Shown: positions 6,562 through 6,858 of the stretch, piece after piece
Layout of the letters: every line of letters starts with the position of its first letter
How positions within the stretch are numbered: position 1 is the stretch's first letter
From: an uncultured Allobaculum sp.
GTDB taxonomy: Bacteria > Bacillota_I > Bacilli_A > Erysipelotrichales > Erysipelotrichaceae
Direction: 5' to 3'
DNA: 6,858 nt
Assembly: GCA_948467695.1 (NCBI GenBank)
Contig: CAOKFJ010000097.1
Span: forward strand, 1 to 6,858
The notes under the pieces: generated by a model
What the model was told of the DNA's origin: nothing
Seen by the model: the letters and a program-made list of their open reading frames with translations, nothing else
Database searches by the model: none
Position numbers and translations under genes: made by a program

Positions 6562-6727
6562 AGGTGTATCTTAACCGATCCATTCGCAAGGTCATTCGAT
6601 TTTACTTTTTGTCTTCCAAAGCGTCCGATTTTTCATTAATTTTCATGAAACAGTTTTCTCACCTCTTCTTCTTATCCGTTCCACCGGGCTGATCAAAGTG
6701 CATTAAATAGGATTAGCCCTTAAGACT

Positions 6728-6756
6728 CGTATAAAATCGAGTTCGAGAACTGTAAA
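6728..6756 (-). promoter_or_regulatory. proB: Candidate proBA promoter
   Basis: On the minus strand TTTACA (6756-6751) and TATACG (6733-6728) are separated by exactly 17 bases, giving 5/6 and 4/6 matches to the sigma-A consensus. Transcription would start near 6721 and leave a leader of about 160 bases before proB. The -35 box lies within the inverted repeat 6748-6768, and the -10 lies within a weaker repeat, ACTCG (6725-6729)/CGAGT (6738-6742). I found no better promoter closer to proB. Confidence 0.45.
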
Positions 6757-6768
6757 AAAATTACAGTT
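6748..6768. repeat. Inverted repeat AACTGTAA-N5-TTACAGTT, possible operator
   Basis: Perfect 8-bp arms (6748-6755 and 6761-6768) around a spacer of five A residues. Symmetry and size (21 bases) suit a dimeric regulator. It covers the -35 box of the candidate proBA promoter and sits just upstream of the candidate promoter for the rightward gene, so one bound protein could influence both. The regulator is not identified. Confidence 0.5.
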
Positions 6769-6773
6769 TAAAA

Positions 6774-6802
6774 TAGACAGGGTGTTATTCTGTCTTTATG
6801 AT
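6774..6802 (+). promoter_or_regulatory. Candidate promoter of the gene starting at 6829
   Basis: TAGACA (6774-6779) and TATGAT (6797-6802) are each 5/6 matches to the sigma-A hexamers, with a 17-base spacer. Transcription would start near 6809, about 20 bases before the ATG. An alternative extended -10, TGTTATTCT (6783-6791), lies within the spacer. Confidence 0.6.
6775..6795. repeat. Inverted repeat AGACAG-N9-CTGTCT across the rightward promoter
   Basis: Perfect 6-bp arms (6775-6780 and 6790-6795) spanning the -35 box and nearly the whole -35/-10 spacer. A repressor bound here would block RNA polymerase. The regulator is unknown; the geometry is what is visible. Confidence 0.45.
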
Positions 6803-6828
6803 TTGAATGAAGGGAAAAGGATACAAAT

Positions 6829-6858
6829 ATGCTTAGAAAATTTTCAGTTAAAGGATAT
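6829..6858 (+). CDS. Start of a gene cut by the window end; possibly an AAA/RecF-like ATPase
   Basis: ATG at 6829 is preceded by AAAAGGA (6815-6821) at 7 bases and by a good sigma-A-like promoter. Only ten codons are visible: MLRKFSVKGY. Many RecF/SMC-like and AAA15-type ATPases begin with a short ML-x-x-FSV-x-(N/G)-(F/Y) strand leading into a KSF/RCF motif, and this fragment fits that opening. Ten residues cannot prove a family. That it is a real coding start is more certain than what it encodes. It is divergent from proBA. Confidence 0.55.
   Translation, partial: MLRKFSVKGY

Noticed and set aside
6680..6700. GGTGGAAC on the minus strand in the proB leader, resembling the T-box core GGTGGNACC; T-boxes are known for proBA in Firmicutes.
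   Set aside because: The core is not followed by the CCGCG part, there is no T-run terminator between it and proB, the distance to the start (about 130 bases) is unusual, and TGGA would not pair with the A-CCA end expected for tRNA-Pro.
1..6858. CRISPR arrays, transposases, tRNA/rRNA genes and phage-like genes.
   Set aside because: No regularly spaced repeats, no terminal inverted repeats flanking an ORF, and no cloverleaf or rRNA-like sequence were found by eye.

Overview
This window looks like an ordinary chromosomal stretch of a moderate-GC member of the Bacillota (Firmicutes). The evidence is strong AAAGGAG/GGAGG-type ribosome binding sites, a short ProB without the C-terminal PUA domain, a DUF4317-type protein (a family I associate mainly with gut Firmicutes), and short intergenic gaps with compact intrinsic terminators. 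TGA is used as a stop, so this is not a Mycoplasma-type code. A gut Erysipelotrichia or Clostridia relative is a reasonable guess, but the sequence alone does not settle it.

Layout. Bases 3-1340 (+) are the C-terminal two thirds of polyphosphate kinase (ppk), cut by the window edge. Bases 1450-2646 (+) encode a DUF4317 family protein of unknown function, ending at an intrinsic terminator (2678-2731) that probably works in both directions. Four minus-strand genes follow. A YjjG/YfnB-like HAD phosphatase (2790-3569) is preceded by a possible 19-codon leader ORF whose stop overlaps its start. A small flavodoxin-fold NAD(P)H:FMN-reductase-like protein (3775-4284) has its own promoter and a strong 15-bp-stem terminator. 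The proBA operon (proA 4466-5722, proB 5719-6561; 4-base ATGA overlap) has its own terminator downstream. At the right edge a new plus-strand gene starts at 6829; only its first ten codons are visible.

Function. ProB (glutamate 5-kinase) and ProA (gamma-glutamyl-phosphate reductase) carry out the first two steps from glutamate towards proline; proC is not in the window. Ppk makes polyphosphate from ATP. The HAD and flavin genes are probably metabolite housekeeping or detoxification functions with their own transcription units.

I do not see a clear novel system, mobile element, CRISPR array, tRNA or rRNA. The part most worth a second look is the 267-base divergent intergenic region at 6562-6828. 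It holds candidate back-to-back promoters overlaid by several inverted repeats, a long proB leader, and the start of a truncated gene whose N-terminus resembles RecF/AAA15-like ATPases. No gene-free stretch exceeds 300 bases.
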